Assembly (NCBI RefSeq): GCF_011806525.1
Contig: NZ_JAAVKI010000008.1
Location: 186,001-250,000, forward strand
Source: Thalassospira sp. HF15
GTDB taxonomy: Bacteria; Pseudomonadota; Alphaproteobacteria; Rhodospirillales; Thalassospiraceae
Direction: 5' to 3'
Length of the DNA stretch: 64,000 bases
Each line of letters opens with the position of its first letter. Within the stretch, counting starts at the first letter, position 1. Under the pieces are notes generated by a model, which saw nothing but the letters and a program-made list of their open reading frames with translations, made no database searches and was not told the origin of the DNA. Position numbers and translations under genes: made by a program. Below are positions 53,368 through 61,920 of this stretch, piece by piece.

Positions 53368-55143
53368 ATGAACGCGATCAACAAGAATTTGCCGACCTGG
53401 GATCTGACCGATCTCTATAACGATCTGAAAGACCCGAATATCCGGCGCGATCTTGATGATGCCAAAAGCCGCTCTCAGGCATTCCAGCAAAGCTATCAGG
53501 GCAAGCTCAATGATCTGTCCGGTGATGAGCTGGCTTCGGCCATCGCCGAATACGAAGCCATCAGCGAGATTTGTGGCAAGATCGGATCGTTCGCCCAACT
53601 GATGTATGCCGGTGACAGCTCCGACCCGGCGATTGGCCAGTTCTATCAGTTCGTTCAGGAAGAAATGACCGGCATTTCCAGCCTGTCGCTGTTCTTTGGT
53701 CTTGAAATTAACCGGATCGAAGAAGCATCGCTGGATGCCAAGTACGAACAAAGCGAAGCCCTGCGTCGCTATCGTCCGTGGTTGGATGAAAACCGTGCCT
53801 TCCGCCCGCATCAGCTTTCCGATGAAGTTGAACAGGTCCTGCATGAACGTCGTGTTGCCGGATCGGCCGCATGGGTGCGCCTGTTTGATCAGACCATGGC
53901 CGAGCTGCGCTTCCCGATTGATGGCGAAGAGCTGACCATGTCAGATGCGGCCAACATGCTGTCCTCGAACAAGGTTGAAGACCGCAAGAAGGCTGCCAAG
54001 TCGATTGGTGACGTTTTGGGCAAGAATATCAAGCTTCTGGCGCACATCACCAATACCCTTGCCAAGGACAAGGAAATTGATGACCGCCTGCGCAGCTTTG
54101 CAACACCGGTTTCTTCGCGCAACCTGTCCAACCAGGTCGAAGATGACGTTGTCGATGCGCTCAATACCGCCGTCAAAAACAGCCATGCTGATCTGTCACA
54201 TCGTTACTATCGCCTGAAAGCGAAATGGTTCGGTGTCGATCAGCTTGATTACTGGGACCGCAATGCGCCGCTGCCTGATGATGATGATCGTCAGATCGAC
54301 TGGGATACGGCGCGTTCAACCGTTTTGAAGGCCTACGGCGAATTTTCACCGGAACTGGCCGAGGTTGGTCAGAAGTTCTTTGATAATCCGTGGATTGATG
54401 TGCCGCCGCGTGCCGGTAAATCATCGGGGGCCTTTGCCCATCCGACCGTGCCGTCTGCACACCCTTATTTGTTGCTGAATTATCACGGCAAGACGCGCGA
54501 TGTGATGACGCTTGCCCATGAACTGGGTCATGGCGTGCATCAGGTTCTGGCAGGTGAGCAGGGCTATTTCCTGTCGGATACGCCGCTGACGCTGGCCGAA
54601 ACCGCGTCGGTGTTTGGTGAAATGCTGACCTTCCAGTCGATGCTGCGTTCGGAAACGGATCCGAAGATGAAGCGCATCATGCTGGCGGGCAAGGTTGAGG
54701 ATATGCTCAACACCGTCGTGCGTCAGATCGCGTTCTTCGAGTTTGAAAAACGCGTTCATGAAAAGCGCCGCGAAGGTGAATTGACCGTTGATGAGATCTG
54801 CGACATCTGGATTGCCGTACAGCATGAGAGTCTGGGCGATGCCATCCGCTATGAAGATGAATACAAGTACTACTGGTCTTATATTCCGCACTTCATCCAT
54901 TCGCCGTTCTATGTTTATGCCTATGCCTTTGGCGATTGTCTGGTGAACTCGCTTTACGATGTTTACCAGGGCGCTGAAGACGGCTTCCAGCAGAAGTATC
55001 TTGATATGCTGAAAGCTGGTGGCACCAAACGGCACAAGGAACTTCTGGCACCGTTCGGACTTGATGCATCGGACCCGGCCTTCTGGCAACGGGGCCTGAA
55101 TATGATCAAGCGCATGATCGACGAGCTGGAGGAGCTTTCCTGA
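53368..55143 (+). CDS. pepF: M3 family oligoendopeptidase F
   Basis: Cytoplasmic zinc metallopeptidase (591 residues) that cleaves short peptides. The zinc motif is HELGHGVHQVL with the third ligand in the downstream ETASVFGEMLTFQ. The N-terminal helical domain begins LPTWDLTDLYNDLKDP, as usual in PepF. The start has GGAGGA close upstream. Only one base separates its stop from the ABC1 kinase gene, so the two form an operon; this pairing is seen in other proteobacteria, but a shared role is not established. Confidence 0.94.
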   Translation: MNAINKNLPTWDLTDLYNDLKDPNIRRDLDDAKSRSQAFQQSYQGKLNDLSGDELASAIAEYEAISEICGKIGSFAQLMYAGDSSDPAIGQFYQFVQEEMTGISSLSLFFGLEINRIEEASLDAKYEQSEALRRYRPWLDENRAFRPHQLSDEVEQVLHERRVAGSAAWVRLFDQTMAELRFPIDGEELTMSDAANMLSSNKVEDRKKAAKSIGDVLGKNIKLLAHITNTLAKDKEIDDRLRSFATPVSSRNLSNQVEDDVVDALNTAVKNSHADLSHRYYRLKAKWFGVDQLDYWDRNAPLPDDDDRQIDWDTARSTVLKAYGEFSPELAEVGQKFFDNPWIDVPPRAGKSSGAFAHPTVPSAHPYLLLNYHGKTRDVMTLAHELGHGVHQVLAGEQGYFLSDTPLTLAETASVFGEMLTFQSMLRSETDPKMKRIMLAGKVEDMLNTVVRQIAFFEFEKRVHEKRREGELTVDEICDIWIAVQHESLGDAIRYEDEYKYYWSYIPHFIHSPFYVYAYAFGDCLVNSLYDVYQGAEDGFQQKYLDMLKAGGTKRHKELLAPFGLDASDPAFWQRGLNMIKRMIDELEELS

Positions 55144-55144
55144 G

Positions 55145-56524
55145 ATGAGTGATAACGACGATGATTACACCGCCGCAAACGAGGAAAACAGGTTTGGCGG
55201 GCGGGTTCGTCGTTATGCACGGGTAGGCGCATCGGCCAGCAAGCTGGCCGCGCGCCTTGCCACGGGAAAAATGTTCGGCGGCGAGGTCGATCACGCTAAA
55301 TACGCCGCCGAACTGACCTCGGCGTTGGGGGGGCTCAAGGGCCCGTTGATGAAGGTCGCCCAGATCCTTTCAACCATCCCCGATGCCCTGCCCAAGGAAT
55401 ACACCCAAGCGCTTGCGGAACTGCAGGCCGATGCGCCCAGCATGGGGTGGCTGTTTGTCAAACGTCGCATGCGCAGCGAACTGGGTGCGGGATGGCAATC
55501 GAGATTTACCGAATTCAGCCATGATGCGGTGGCAGCTGCTTCTCTTGGGCAGGTGCATAAGGCCTTACTGCCCGACGGGCGTGACGTCGCGTGCAAGCTT
55601 CAATATCCCGACATGTCGGCAACGGTTGAGGCCGACCTCAAACAGCTGCGTGCTGCCTTTGCGATCTACAAGCGCTATGACAGTGCGATTGATGCACAAA
55701 ACATTCAGGAAGAACTTGCCGCCCGCCTGCGTGAAGAACTTGATTACGAACGCGAAGCCAAGCATATGCGCCTGTATCGTCATATGCTGGCCGATGAGGC
55801 GTGCGTTCATGTGCCAGAGCCGGTCGATGAACTGACCACCAGCCGACTTCTGACCATGACCTGGCAAAAGGGGCAGAAATTCCGCGAGCTCATCGAAAGC
55901 AATCCCGATCAGGATGCGCGCAATGCGGTGGCGCTTAATATGTTCAGGGCATGGTACGTGCCGTTTTATCGCTATGGTGTGATCCATGGGGATCCGCATC
56001 TTGGCAATTACACATTGCGTGATGACTTGTCTGTCAATCTTCTCGATTTTGGCTGTATCCGCATTTTCAAACCCGACTTCGTCAAGGCGGTGATTACGCT
56101 TTATGAAGCACTCCGCGACGAGGACGAGGAAAAGGCGGTTTCAGCTTATGAAAGCTGGGGCTTTGAAAACCCGTCACGTGAATTGATTGATGTGCTTAAT
56201 ATCTGGGCCAGCTTTGTTTATGGCCCGATCCTTGATGACCGCGAACGCAAGATGGGTGAAACCAACTCGGTTGCCTATGGCGCAGAAGTGGCTGGCAAGG
56301 TGCATCAGGAACTGCGTCGAGTAGGGGGCGTCAAACCGCCGCGCGAATTCGTGCTGGTCGACCGGGCGGCTGTCGGGTTGGGGGCGGTATTCTTGCGTCT
56401 GGATGCACAGGTAAACTGGTATCGCCTGTTCAACGACCTTGTCGGCGACTTTGATGTCACGCAACTCGAAGCCCGCCAGAAAAAAGCCCTTGATCAGATC
56501 GGGCTGGAGCGGCCCGACGCGTAA
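55145..56524 (+). CDS. ABC1/UbiB family atypical kinase
   Basis: A 459-residue protein of the ABC1 (UbiB/COQ8) family of unorthodox protein-kinase-like ATPases. The family helix reads LKGPLMKVAQILSTIPDALP, so the usual KxGQ is KVAQ here. The nucleotide loop is VAAASLGQVHKA, the Lys is in VACKLQYP, the catalytic loop is GVIHGDPHLGNYTL and the metal Asp is in NLLDFGCIR. No membrane anchor is seen at the C-terminus, unlike E. coli UbiB. It may support ubiquinone synthesis, but a second, distinct role is possible. Confidence 0.88.
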   Translation: MSDNDDDYTAANEENRFGGRVRRYARVGASASKLAARLATGKMFGGEVDHAKYAAELTSALGGLKGPLMKVAQILSTIPDALPKEYTQALAELQADAPSMGWLFVKRRMRSELGAGWQSRFTEFSHDAVAAASLGQVHKALLPDGRDVACKLQYPDMSATVEADLKQLRAAFAIYKRYDSAIDAQNIQEELAARLREELDYEREAKHMRLYRHMLADEACVHVPEPVDELTTSRLLTMTWQKGQKFRELIESNPDQDARNAVALNMFRAWYVPFYRYGVIHGDPHLGNYTLRDDLSVNLLDFGCIRIFKPDFVKAVITLYEALRDEDEEKAVSAYESWGFENPSRELIDVLNIWASFVYGPILDDRERKMGETNSVAYGAEVAGKVHQELRRVGGVKPPREFVLVDRAAVGLGAVFLRLDAQVNWYRLFNDLVGDFDVTQLEARQKKALDQIGLERPDA

Positions 56525-56826
56525 GCCAGTGGTAACCAGGCCAAGCGAGTCGATCGTTTGAAGTGGAATCACGTGATCACTTGATGGAAGTTTCGGGCTT
56601 AAAACCCGAATTTGGTGCACTTAACCGCAAACAAATCCGAAAAATTCAGGAAGCATCGCGCGAACCTTTTTGTGGTTGGCGCGTTACGTATTGGTTGATC
56701 GATGACCATTAAATGAAGACTCTGGCGTTTGTTTGTAAGATAATATTCACTTACAACGTGGGGTAAAAACAGGGGAAACTGCGAAAAATCAATAATCTGG
56801 TGTGTGACATACAGGATAAGAACCTG

Positions 56827-56863
56827 TTCCACAGTGGAAATTAAGTGTGCGAATTTTCGCACA
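56827..56863. repeat. Two adjacent perfect dyads
   Basis: TTCCAC-A-GTGGAA (56827-56839) and TGTGCGAA-TT-TTCGCACA (56846-56863) lie seven bases apart. Both are the size of regulator binding sites; the second could also be a short RNA hairpin. Confidence 0.55.
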
Positions 56864-57067
56864 TATTTGATTTTTAATGAATTTAACCAATATAAAGTTA
56901 AACTGTTTTTTTGTCGTTTTTTCGGATTGTGGTTGTCGGCGAGAAATCGCATCTTGCTCTCAACGCAGACATGCGGGGCGTCATTGATTGTTTGTCCTGA
57001 GCACCAATGACGGGTGGGACCTGACATGTCAGCAAGGTTTTTGCCTTGTAATGCGTGGTGGGAAAGT

Positions 57068-57111
57068 GGGCGGTTTCTTCTGCGATTGCTGAAGAACCGC
57101 CTTTTTCTTTT
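57068..57111 (+). terminator. Orphan intrinsic terminator upstream of pntAA
   Basis: Stem GGGCGGTTTCTTC paired with GAAGAACCGCC (one bulged T), a loop of about 10 bases, and the tract TTTTTCTTTTT. It lies 540 bases after the preceding gene and 160 before pntAA, so it must end a transcript that starts inside the gap or act as an attenuator of the pnt operon. Confidence 0.78.
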
Positions 57112-57271
57112 TCGGGTCTGTGGTGTTGGCCCGAAAGACCTGAACTGGACAAGGGTAGCCCCGTGACCGGTCCGAAAGGAACGCGGAACGACGTTCTGGA
57201 ACCGGTTGCTTTGTAATCAAGAAAAAGAATTACCGTGCTTACCAAATCACAAGGGAAGGAGGTCTAACGCG

Positions 57272-58435
57272 ATGAAACTGGCCGTTCCAAAGGAAATATG
57301 GCCCGGAGAGAAGCGCGTTGCCGTCACGCCAGAGACTGTCAAGAAACTCAAGACTCTGGGGTTTGACGTTGCAATTGAGGCTGGTGCCGGAATAGACGCA
57401 GCCATACCGGATGATCGCTTTGTCGATGCCGGTGCAACCATTGCCAAAACAATGAAAACCACCGTGAAGGATGCCGATGTCATCTTCAAGGTGCGCCCAC
57501 CTGTCATTGATGGCAAATCCAACGAATTAACCGCCTATAAAAAGGGGGCTGCGGTTGTGGCCCTGCTGGAACCTTATGATCGCAAGGACCTGATCGAGGC
57601 GATGGCAAAGGCCGGTGTTGATGGCTATTCCATGGAACTGATGCCGCGTATTTCGCGTGCGCAGTCAATGGATGTGCTTTCATCGCAATCCAACCTTGCG
57701 GGCTATCGCGCGGTTCTTGATGCCGCCCATGAATTTGGCCGTATCTATCCGATGATGATGACAGCTGCGGGGACACTTGCACCTGCACGCGTTGTCGTGG
57801 TCGGGGCCGGTGTTGCGGGCCTTCAGGCAATTGCCACCGCCAAGCGCCTTGGTGCCGTTGTGTCGGCATTTGATGTGCGCCCGGCGGTCAAGGAACAGGT
57901 TCAATCGCTTGGCGGGACCTTTATTGAAGTCGAAGACGATGGTGCCTCTGATGCCGAAACATCGGGTGGCTATGCCAAGGAAATGTCGGACGACTACAAA
58001 AAGAAACAGGCTGAAAAGCTTAAAGAGGTTCTGACCAAGACCGACATCGTCATTACCACGGCCCTTATTCCCGGCCGTCCCGCGCCGGAAATCGTCACCG
58101 CCGACATGGTGGCTGGCATGAAGCCGGGCTCGGTGATCATTGATTTGGCTGCTGAACGCGGTGGCAACGTTGCCGGTGTGAAGCTTGGTGAAACGGTGAT
58201 GACCGATAATGGTGTCAAGCTGATCGGGTCTGAAAACATCACCAGTTCCGTTGCAACCGACGCAACCGCGATGTACGCCAAGAACCTTTTGAACTTCATC
58301 ACCCTTTCCGTCGATACGGACAAAGGCACGCTTGCGTTTGATGGCGAAGACCAGATCATTGTCGAAACGCGCCTGACCCACGATGGAAAGGTCGTTCATC
58401 CGAAATTCGGCGGGGAGGAGGTCGCAAATGGCTGA
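57272..58435 (+). CDS. pntAA: NAD(P) transhydrogenase subunit alpha part 1 (NAD(H)-binding domain I)
   Basis: The 387-residue soluble NAD(H)-binding subunit of the proton-translocating transhydrogenase, in the split form known from Rhodospirillum rubrum. It starts [23 protein letters not shown], has [16 protein letters not shown] and the dinucleotide fold [22 protein letters not shown] with [10 protein letters not shown], and the mobile loop near [22 protein letters not shown] 57272 has AAGGAGG nine bases before it. pntAB begins within its last codons (8-base overlap). Confidence 0.96.
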   Translation: MKLAVPKEIWPGEKRVAVTPETVKKLKTLGFDVAIEAGAGIDAAIPDDRFVDAGATIAKTMKTTVKDADVIFKVRPPVIDGKSNELTAYKKGAAVVALLEPYDRKDLIEAMAKAGVDGYSMELMPRISRAQSMDVLSSQSNLAGYRAVLDAAHEFGRIYPMMMTAAGTLAPARVVVVGAGVAGLQAIATAKRLGAVVSAFDVRPAVKEQVQSLGGTFIEVEDDGASDAETSGGYAKEMSDDYKKKQAEKLKEVLTKTDIVITTALIPGRPAPEIVTADMVAGMKPGSVIIDLAAERGGNVAGVKLGETVMTDNGVKLIGSENITSSVATDATAMYAKNLLNFITLSVDTDKGTLAFDGEDQIIVETRLTHDGKVVHPKFGGEEVANG

Positions 58436-58859
58436 TCAATCCGTAGCCCAGAATGCAAATGAACTCCGCGATGCCGCACTTGGCCTTGCGGAAAAGGCGG
58501 CTCAGCTTGCCGATAGTCTGGCAAGTGACGCGTCTGATGCGGCGGGCAATGCCGCCGTCGCTGTCCAGGGATCGGGGGTTAGCCCGACTGTCCTTGGTCT
58601 GACCGTTTTCGTGCTGGCCTGCTTTGTGGGCTATTACGTCGTATGGAAAGTTACCCCGGCCCTTCATTCACCCTTGATGGCAGTGACCAACGCCATTTCG
58701 TCGGTGATTATCGTCGGTGCGCTTCTGGCAGCAGGCCCGGTGGAGATGAACTTCTCCAAGATGATGGGCTTCATTGCGGTGGTGTTGGCTTCGGTCAACA
58801 TTTTTGGTGGCTTCATCGTCGCCCAGCGCATGCTGCATATGTTCAAGAAAAAGAAGTAG
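58428..58859 (+). CDS. pntAB: NAD(P) transhydrogenase subunit alpha part 2 (membrane domain)
   Basis: The 143-residue membrane subunit with four hydrophobic segments ([51 protein letters not shown] and a part between) that contributes to the proton channel. An N-terminal Ala/Asp-rich stretch (residues 1-45) precedes the first span and is longer than usual. It overlaps pntAA and is followed by pntB after 12 bases, so translation is coupled. Confidence 0.94.
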   Translation: MADQSVAQNANELRDAALGLAEKAAQLADSLASDASDAAGNAAVAVQGSGVSPTVLGLTVFVLACFVGYYVVWKVTPALHSPLMAVTNAISSVIIVGALLAAGPVEMNFSKMMGFIAVVLASVNIFGGFIVAQRMLHMFKKKK

Positions 58860-58871
58860 GGGGAACACACA

Positions 58872-60269
58872 ATGTCGGAAAACCTATCGGCTTTCCTGTA
58901 TCTGGTGGCCTCGGTCTGCTTCATTCTTTCGTTGCGCGGACTTTCGTCACCTGAATCGGCCCGTACCGGGAACATCCTTGGCATGGTGGGTATGGCAATC
59001 GCCATCTTTACCACGCTGGCAAGCCCGGCCGTGCTGTCATACACAACCATCATCGTCGGTATCCTGATCGGTGGGGCCATCGGGACGGTCATCGCGCTCA
59101 AGATCCAGATGACCGCACTGCCACAGCTTGTTGCGGCCTTCCACTCGCTCGTCGGTCTCGCGGCCGTGTTTGTCGCGGGGGCTGCGCTTTATTCGCCGGG
59201 TGCCTATGGCATCGGGACGGCGGGCAATATCGGTGCGGCCAGCCTGATTGAAATGGGCCTTGGTGTTGCGATTGGTGCGATCACCTTTACCGGCTCGCTG
59301 GTGGCGTTCGGTAAATTGCAGGGCATCGTTTCGGGCACGCCTGTGCGGTTCAAGGGCCAGCATATGCTCAACCTTGCCATCGGGATTGGCATTGTTGTCT
59401 TTGGCATCATTCTGGTGGTGACCGAAAGCCATATGGCTTTCTGGATCCTGGTTGCGCTTGCGCTTGTTCTGGGCATCACGCTGATCATTCCGATTGGCGG
59501 GGCGGACATGCCGGTTGTTGTCTCCATGCTGAACTCGTATTCGGGTTGGGCGGCATGTGGCATCGGCTTTACCCTGCAAAACAGCGCGCTGATCATTACC
59601 GGTGCGCTTGTCGGTGCCTCGGGTGCGATCCTGTCCTACATCATGTGTAAGGGCATGAACCGCTCAATCTTCAACGTCATCTTTGGTGGCTTTGGGGCCG
59701 AGGGCGAAGCAGCCGCTGGTCCCGGTGGCGATGGCGACCGTTCGGTCAAATCCGGATCGGCCGACGATGCATCCTTCATCATGAAGAATGCCTCGAACGT
59801 CATCATCGTGCCGGGGTATGGCATGGCCGTCGCACAGGCCCAGCATGCGCTGCGCGAAATGGCCGATATCCTTAAATCCGAGGGTGTCAATGTCCGCTAC
59901 GCTATCCATCCGGTGGCTGGACGTATGCCAGGTCACATGAACGTGCTTTTGGCCGAGGCCAGCGTTCCTTACGAAGACGTCATGGAAATGGACGAAATCA
60001 ACCGTGATTTCGGATCGGCCGACGTGGCCTTTGTGATTGGTGCCAACGACATCACCAACCCGGCCGCAAAAACCGACCCGGCAAGTCCGATCTTCGGCAT
60101 GCCGATCCTTGAAGTGGAAAAGGCCAAAACGGTCCTGTTCGTCAAACGCGGCATGTCAGCGGGTTACGCTGGCATCCAGAACGAACTGTTCTTCAAGGAC
60201 AACACCATGATGCTGTTCGGCGATGCCAAAAAGATGTGCGAAGAAATCGTCATGCATCTCGATAACTGA
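58872..60269 (+). CDS. pntB: NAD(P) transhydrogenase subunit beta
   Basis: The 465-residue beta subunit. Its first 260 residues form about nine membrane spans ([45 protein letters not shown]), and the C-terminal domain III binds NADP(H), with [36 protein letters not shown] and [16 protein letters not shown]. The complex uses the proton gradient to make NADPH from NADH, supplying biosynthesis and redox defence. It ends the operon before a strong terminator. Confidence 0.97.
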   Translation: MSENLSAFLYLVASVCFILSLRGLSSPESARTGNILGMVGMAIAIFTTLASPAVLSYTTIIVGILIGGAIGTVIALKIQMTALPQLVAAFHSLVGLAAVFVAGAALYSPGAYGIGTAGNIGAASLIEMGLGVAIGAITFTGSLVAFGKLQGIVSGTPVRFKGQHMLNLAIGIGIVVFGIILVVTESHMAFWILVALALVLGITLIIPIGGADMPVVVSMLNSYSGWAACGIGFTLQNSALIITGALVGASGAILSYIMCKGMNRSIFNVIFGGFGAEGEAAAGPGGDGDRSVKSGSADDASFIMKNASNVIIVPGYGMAVAQAQHALREMADILKSEGVNVRYAIHPVAGRMPGHMNVLLAEASVPYEDVMEMDEINRDFGSADVAFVIGANDITNPAAKTDPASPIFGMPILEVEKAKTVLFVKRGMSAGYAGIQNELFFKDNTMMLFGDAKKMCEEIVMHLDN

Positions 60270-60293
60270 TCAAACCATTTGGTTTGAAGTGAC

Positions 60294-60322
60294 AAAAGGC
60301 GGCCCCCGATGGGCCGCCTTTT
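60294..60322 (+). terminator. Intrinsic terminator of the pnt operon
   Basis: Twelve-pair stem AAAAGGCGGCCC / GGGCCGCCTTTT with a 5-base loop, then further T residues, 24 bases after the pntB stop. Confidence 0.93.
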
Positions 60323-60388
60323 TTTCGTCGGTACAACGCCTTATAGTTCGGTTATGCGTCGCCCTGAAGTTTTAATTCGGAAGGTCAT

Positions 60389-60976
60389 ATGTTTCGTTTG
60401 GTAAGGGTTTCCCTGCTTTTGGTAGTTATCTTGTCCGTGGCGTTGGTCGCGTCCATGGGGTTGACGATCCTGACCTATGTCCGCCTGACCGCCGAGGAGC
60501 CGATTGCCAAGTTGTATTTCGAACCGCTGGGTGAGGATGTTTTTGAAGCGCATCTAGCAGCAGATGCTGGTGGAGATGTTGGAATCTATGAGATTTACGG
60601 CGATCAGTGGCGGATTGATGCCGAGTTCATCAAGCTGAAGCCCTGGGCCAATGTGATGGGCATGGATGCGCGTTATAAGCTGGTGCGTTTTGAAGGCCGC
60701 TATCGCGATACCGAGGATGAAAATACCAAACCAAAGATGGCCTATGATCTGGGGCAGGGTGATGCGCTTGATCTGGTGAACTATCTGGCGGAATGGAATT
60801 TCCTGGTCGATGCCGAATATGGCAGTTCGACCTTTACCGATATCGCAGAAGATACGCTTTATACCGTCTACCGGACCCAGTCAGGGATCATCGTGCGGTC
60901 CGAACCTATGCCCGATCCGATTGGCTATGAACCGACGATGCTTGATGACATCAAAGCATGGGTTTCGGGCAACTGA
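60389..60976 (+). CDS. Membrane-anchored protein of unknown function
   Basis: A 195-residue protein with one N-terminal hydrophobic segment (about 5-30, VSLLLVVILSVALVASMGLTIL) and a soluble remainder of about 160 residues. The latter is rich in aromatic and acidic residues, with IAKLYFEPLGEDVFEAHLA, IYEIYGDQWRIDAEFIKLKPWANVMGMDARYKLVR and YLAEWNFLVDAEYGSST. It is probably an anchored periplasmic domain with mainly beta structure. I recall homologues loosely annotated as efflux-related, but nothing in the sequence supports transport. Single gene after the pnt terminator. Confidence 0.75.
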   Translation: MFRLVRVSLLLVVILSVALVASMGLTILTYVRLTAEEPIAKLYFEPLGEDVFEAHLAADAGGDVGIYEIYGDQWRIDAEFIKLKPWANVMGMDARYKLVRFEGRYRDTEDENTKPKMAYDLGQGDALDLVNYLAEWNFLVDAEYGSSTFTDIAEDTLYTVYRTQSGIIVRSEPMPDPIGYEPTMLDDIKAWVSGN

Positions 60977-61110
60977 TCCTTTGCCCCTGTGATCTCCAAA
61001 CGTCAGGTCCGAAACCGGCGAGCAACATCTGATGGCCGCCGATATCCTTTTTCCATCGTTAACCGCACAGCTCAATCCGCAGGGCTGTTGCCAGATGGAT
61101 TGGATGGATC

Positions 61111-61875
61111 ATGTTGCTTGAAGACAAGGTTGTTATCATCACAGGTGCGAGCTCGGGGATCGGGGCTGCTTCTGCCAAATTGTTCGCTGAACAGGGCGCC
61201 AGGCTTGTGTTGGCCGCGCGCTCGGAAGACCGGCTTGATCAGGTTGTTACGGAAATCAATGGGGCAGGCGGCAAGGCATTTGCCCTTGCCGGGGATGTCT
61301 GTGACGAGGCTTTTGCCAAGGCATTGGTCGATGCGGCCATCGACGCGTATGGCGGGCTTGATGTTGGTTTCAACAATGCCGGGACACTCGGGTCCCCCGG
61401 TGCGCTGACGGATATTGACGTTGGGGAATGGGAGAAAACCCTGCGCACAAATCTGACGTCTGCCATGTTCGGGGCAAAATATCAGATGCCCGAAATTGCC
61501 AAGCGTGGCGGTGGATCGGTGATTTTCACCTCGACATTTGTTGGCCATACGATTGGTTTGCCGGGAATGACGGCTTATGCGGCAAGCAAAATGGGCCTGA
61601 TCGGTATGGCGCAATGTCTGGCCGTCGAATATGGCGCGGCCAATGTGCGGGTTAATGCGTTACTGCCGGGCGGAACAGATACCCCGATGGCGGCAAGCTA
61701 TGCCAATGATCCGGAAGCACGGGCAATGGTGGAAAAGTTCCACGCCCTTGGCCGGATCGCCGATCCGGTTGAAATTGCCAAAGCCGCCTTATTCCTGGCG
61801 TCTGATCACTCAAGCTTTGTTACCGGAACAGCGATGCTGGCGGATGGCGGAAATTCGATCTGCAAGGCAGCGTAA
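61111..61875 (+). CDS. Short-chain dehydrogenase/reductase
   Basis: A classical SDR of 254 residues. The cofactor motif is TGASSGIG (residues about 11-18), FNNAGTLG follows near 88, the catalytic Ser is in VIFTSTF and the pair Tyr-Lys in YAASKMG, and the C-terminal part has LPGGTDTPM and TGTAMLADGG. The Arg/Ser after the second strand (LAARSEDRLDQ) suggests NADP(H). Substrate unknown. The terminator after it is shared with the convergent PepSY gene. Confidence 0.93.
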   Translation: MLLEDKVVIITGASSGIGAASAKLFAEQGARLVLAARSEDRLDQVVTEINGAGGKAFALAGDVCDEAFAKALVDAAIDAYGGLDVGFNNAGTLGSPGALTDIDVGEWEKTLRTNLTSAMFGAKYQMPEIAKRGGGSVIFTSTFVGHTIGLPGMTAYAASKMGLIGMAQCLAVEYGAANVRVNALLPGGTDTPMAASYANDPEARAMVEKFHALGRIADPVEIAKAALFLASDHSSFVTGTAMLADGGNSICKAA

Positions 61876-61880
61876 AAAAG

Positions 61881-61916
61881 AAATCCCCCCGCCAGTGCGT
61901 TTTGGCAGGGGGATTT
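61881..61916. terminator. Bidirectional terminator between SDR and PepSY genes
   Basis: Stem AAATCCCCC plus GCCA paired with TGGC plus GGGGGATTT with one mismatch, immediately after the SDR stop and 5 bases before the PepSY stop. Confidence 0.82.
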
Positions 61917-61920
61917 CGAT

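Larger units (their letters stand above)
56525..57271. other. 747-bp non-coding region upstream of the pnt operon
   Basis: No supported gene. From left to right: a weak hairpin TTCGGG / CCCGAA at 56592-56610 that could end the pepF-ABC1 transcript; an imperfect hairpin at 56657-56683; a dyad TTCCAC-A-GTGGAA at 56827-56839; an 18-base palindrome TGTGCGAATTTTCGCACA at 56846-56863; a strongly AT-rich stretch to about 56930; a TGACATGTCA palindrome at 57022-57031; CAAGG / CCTTG; and a strong terminator near 57068-57111. Past it, 57112-57250 can fold into several GC-rich stems. Open frames on both strands look unlike proteins. Confidence 0.6.

Noticed and set aside
56599-57027. Minus-strand frame of 142 codons in the region before pntAA
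   Set aside because: Low-complexity translation rich in Asn, His and Phe from an AT-rich interval; no ribosome-binding site or family match, and it crosses the palindromes.
57112-57250. Known riboswitch in the pntAA leader
   Set aside because: The stems do not match the conserved cores of SAM, TPP, FMN, cobalamin, glycine or NAD-related classes as far as I can recall; left as unknown structure.
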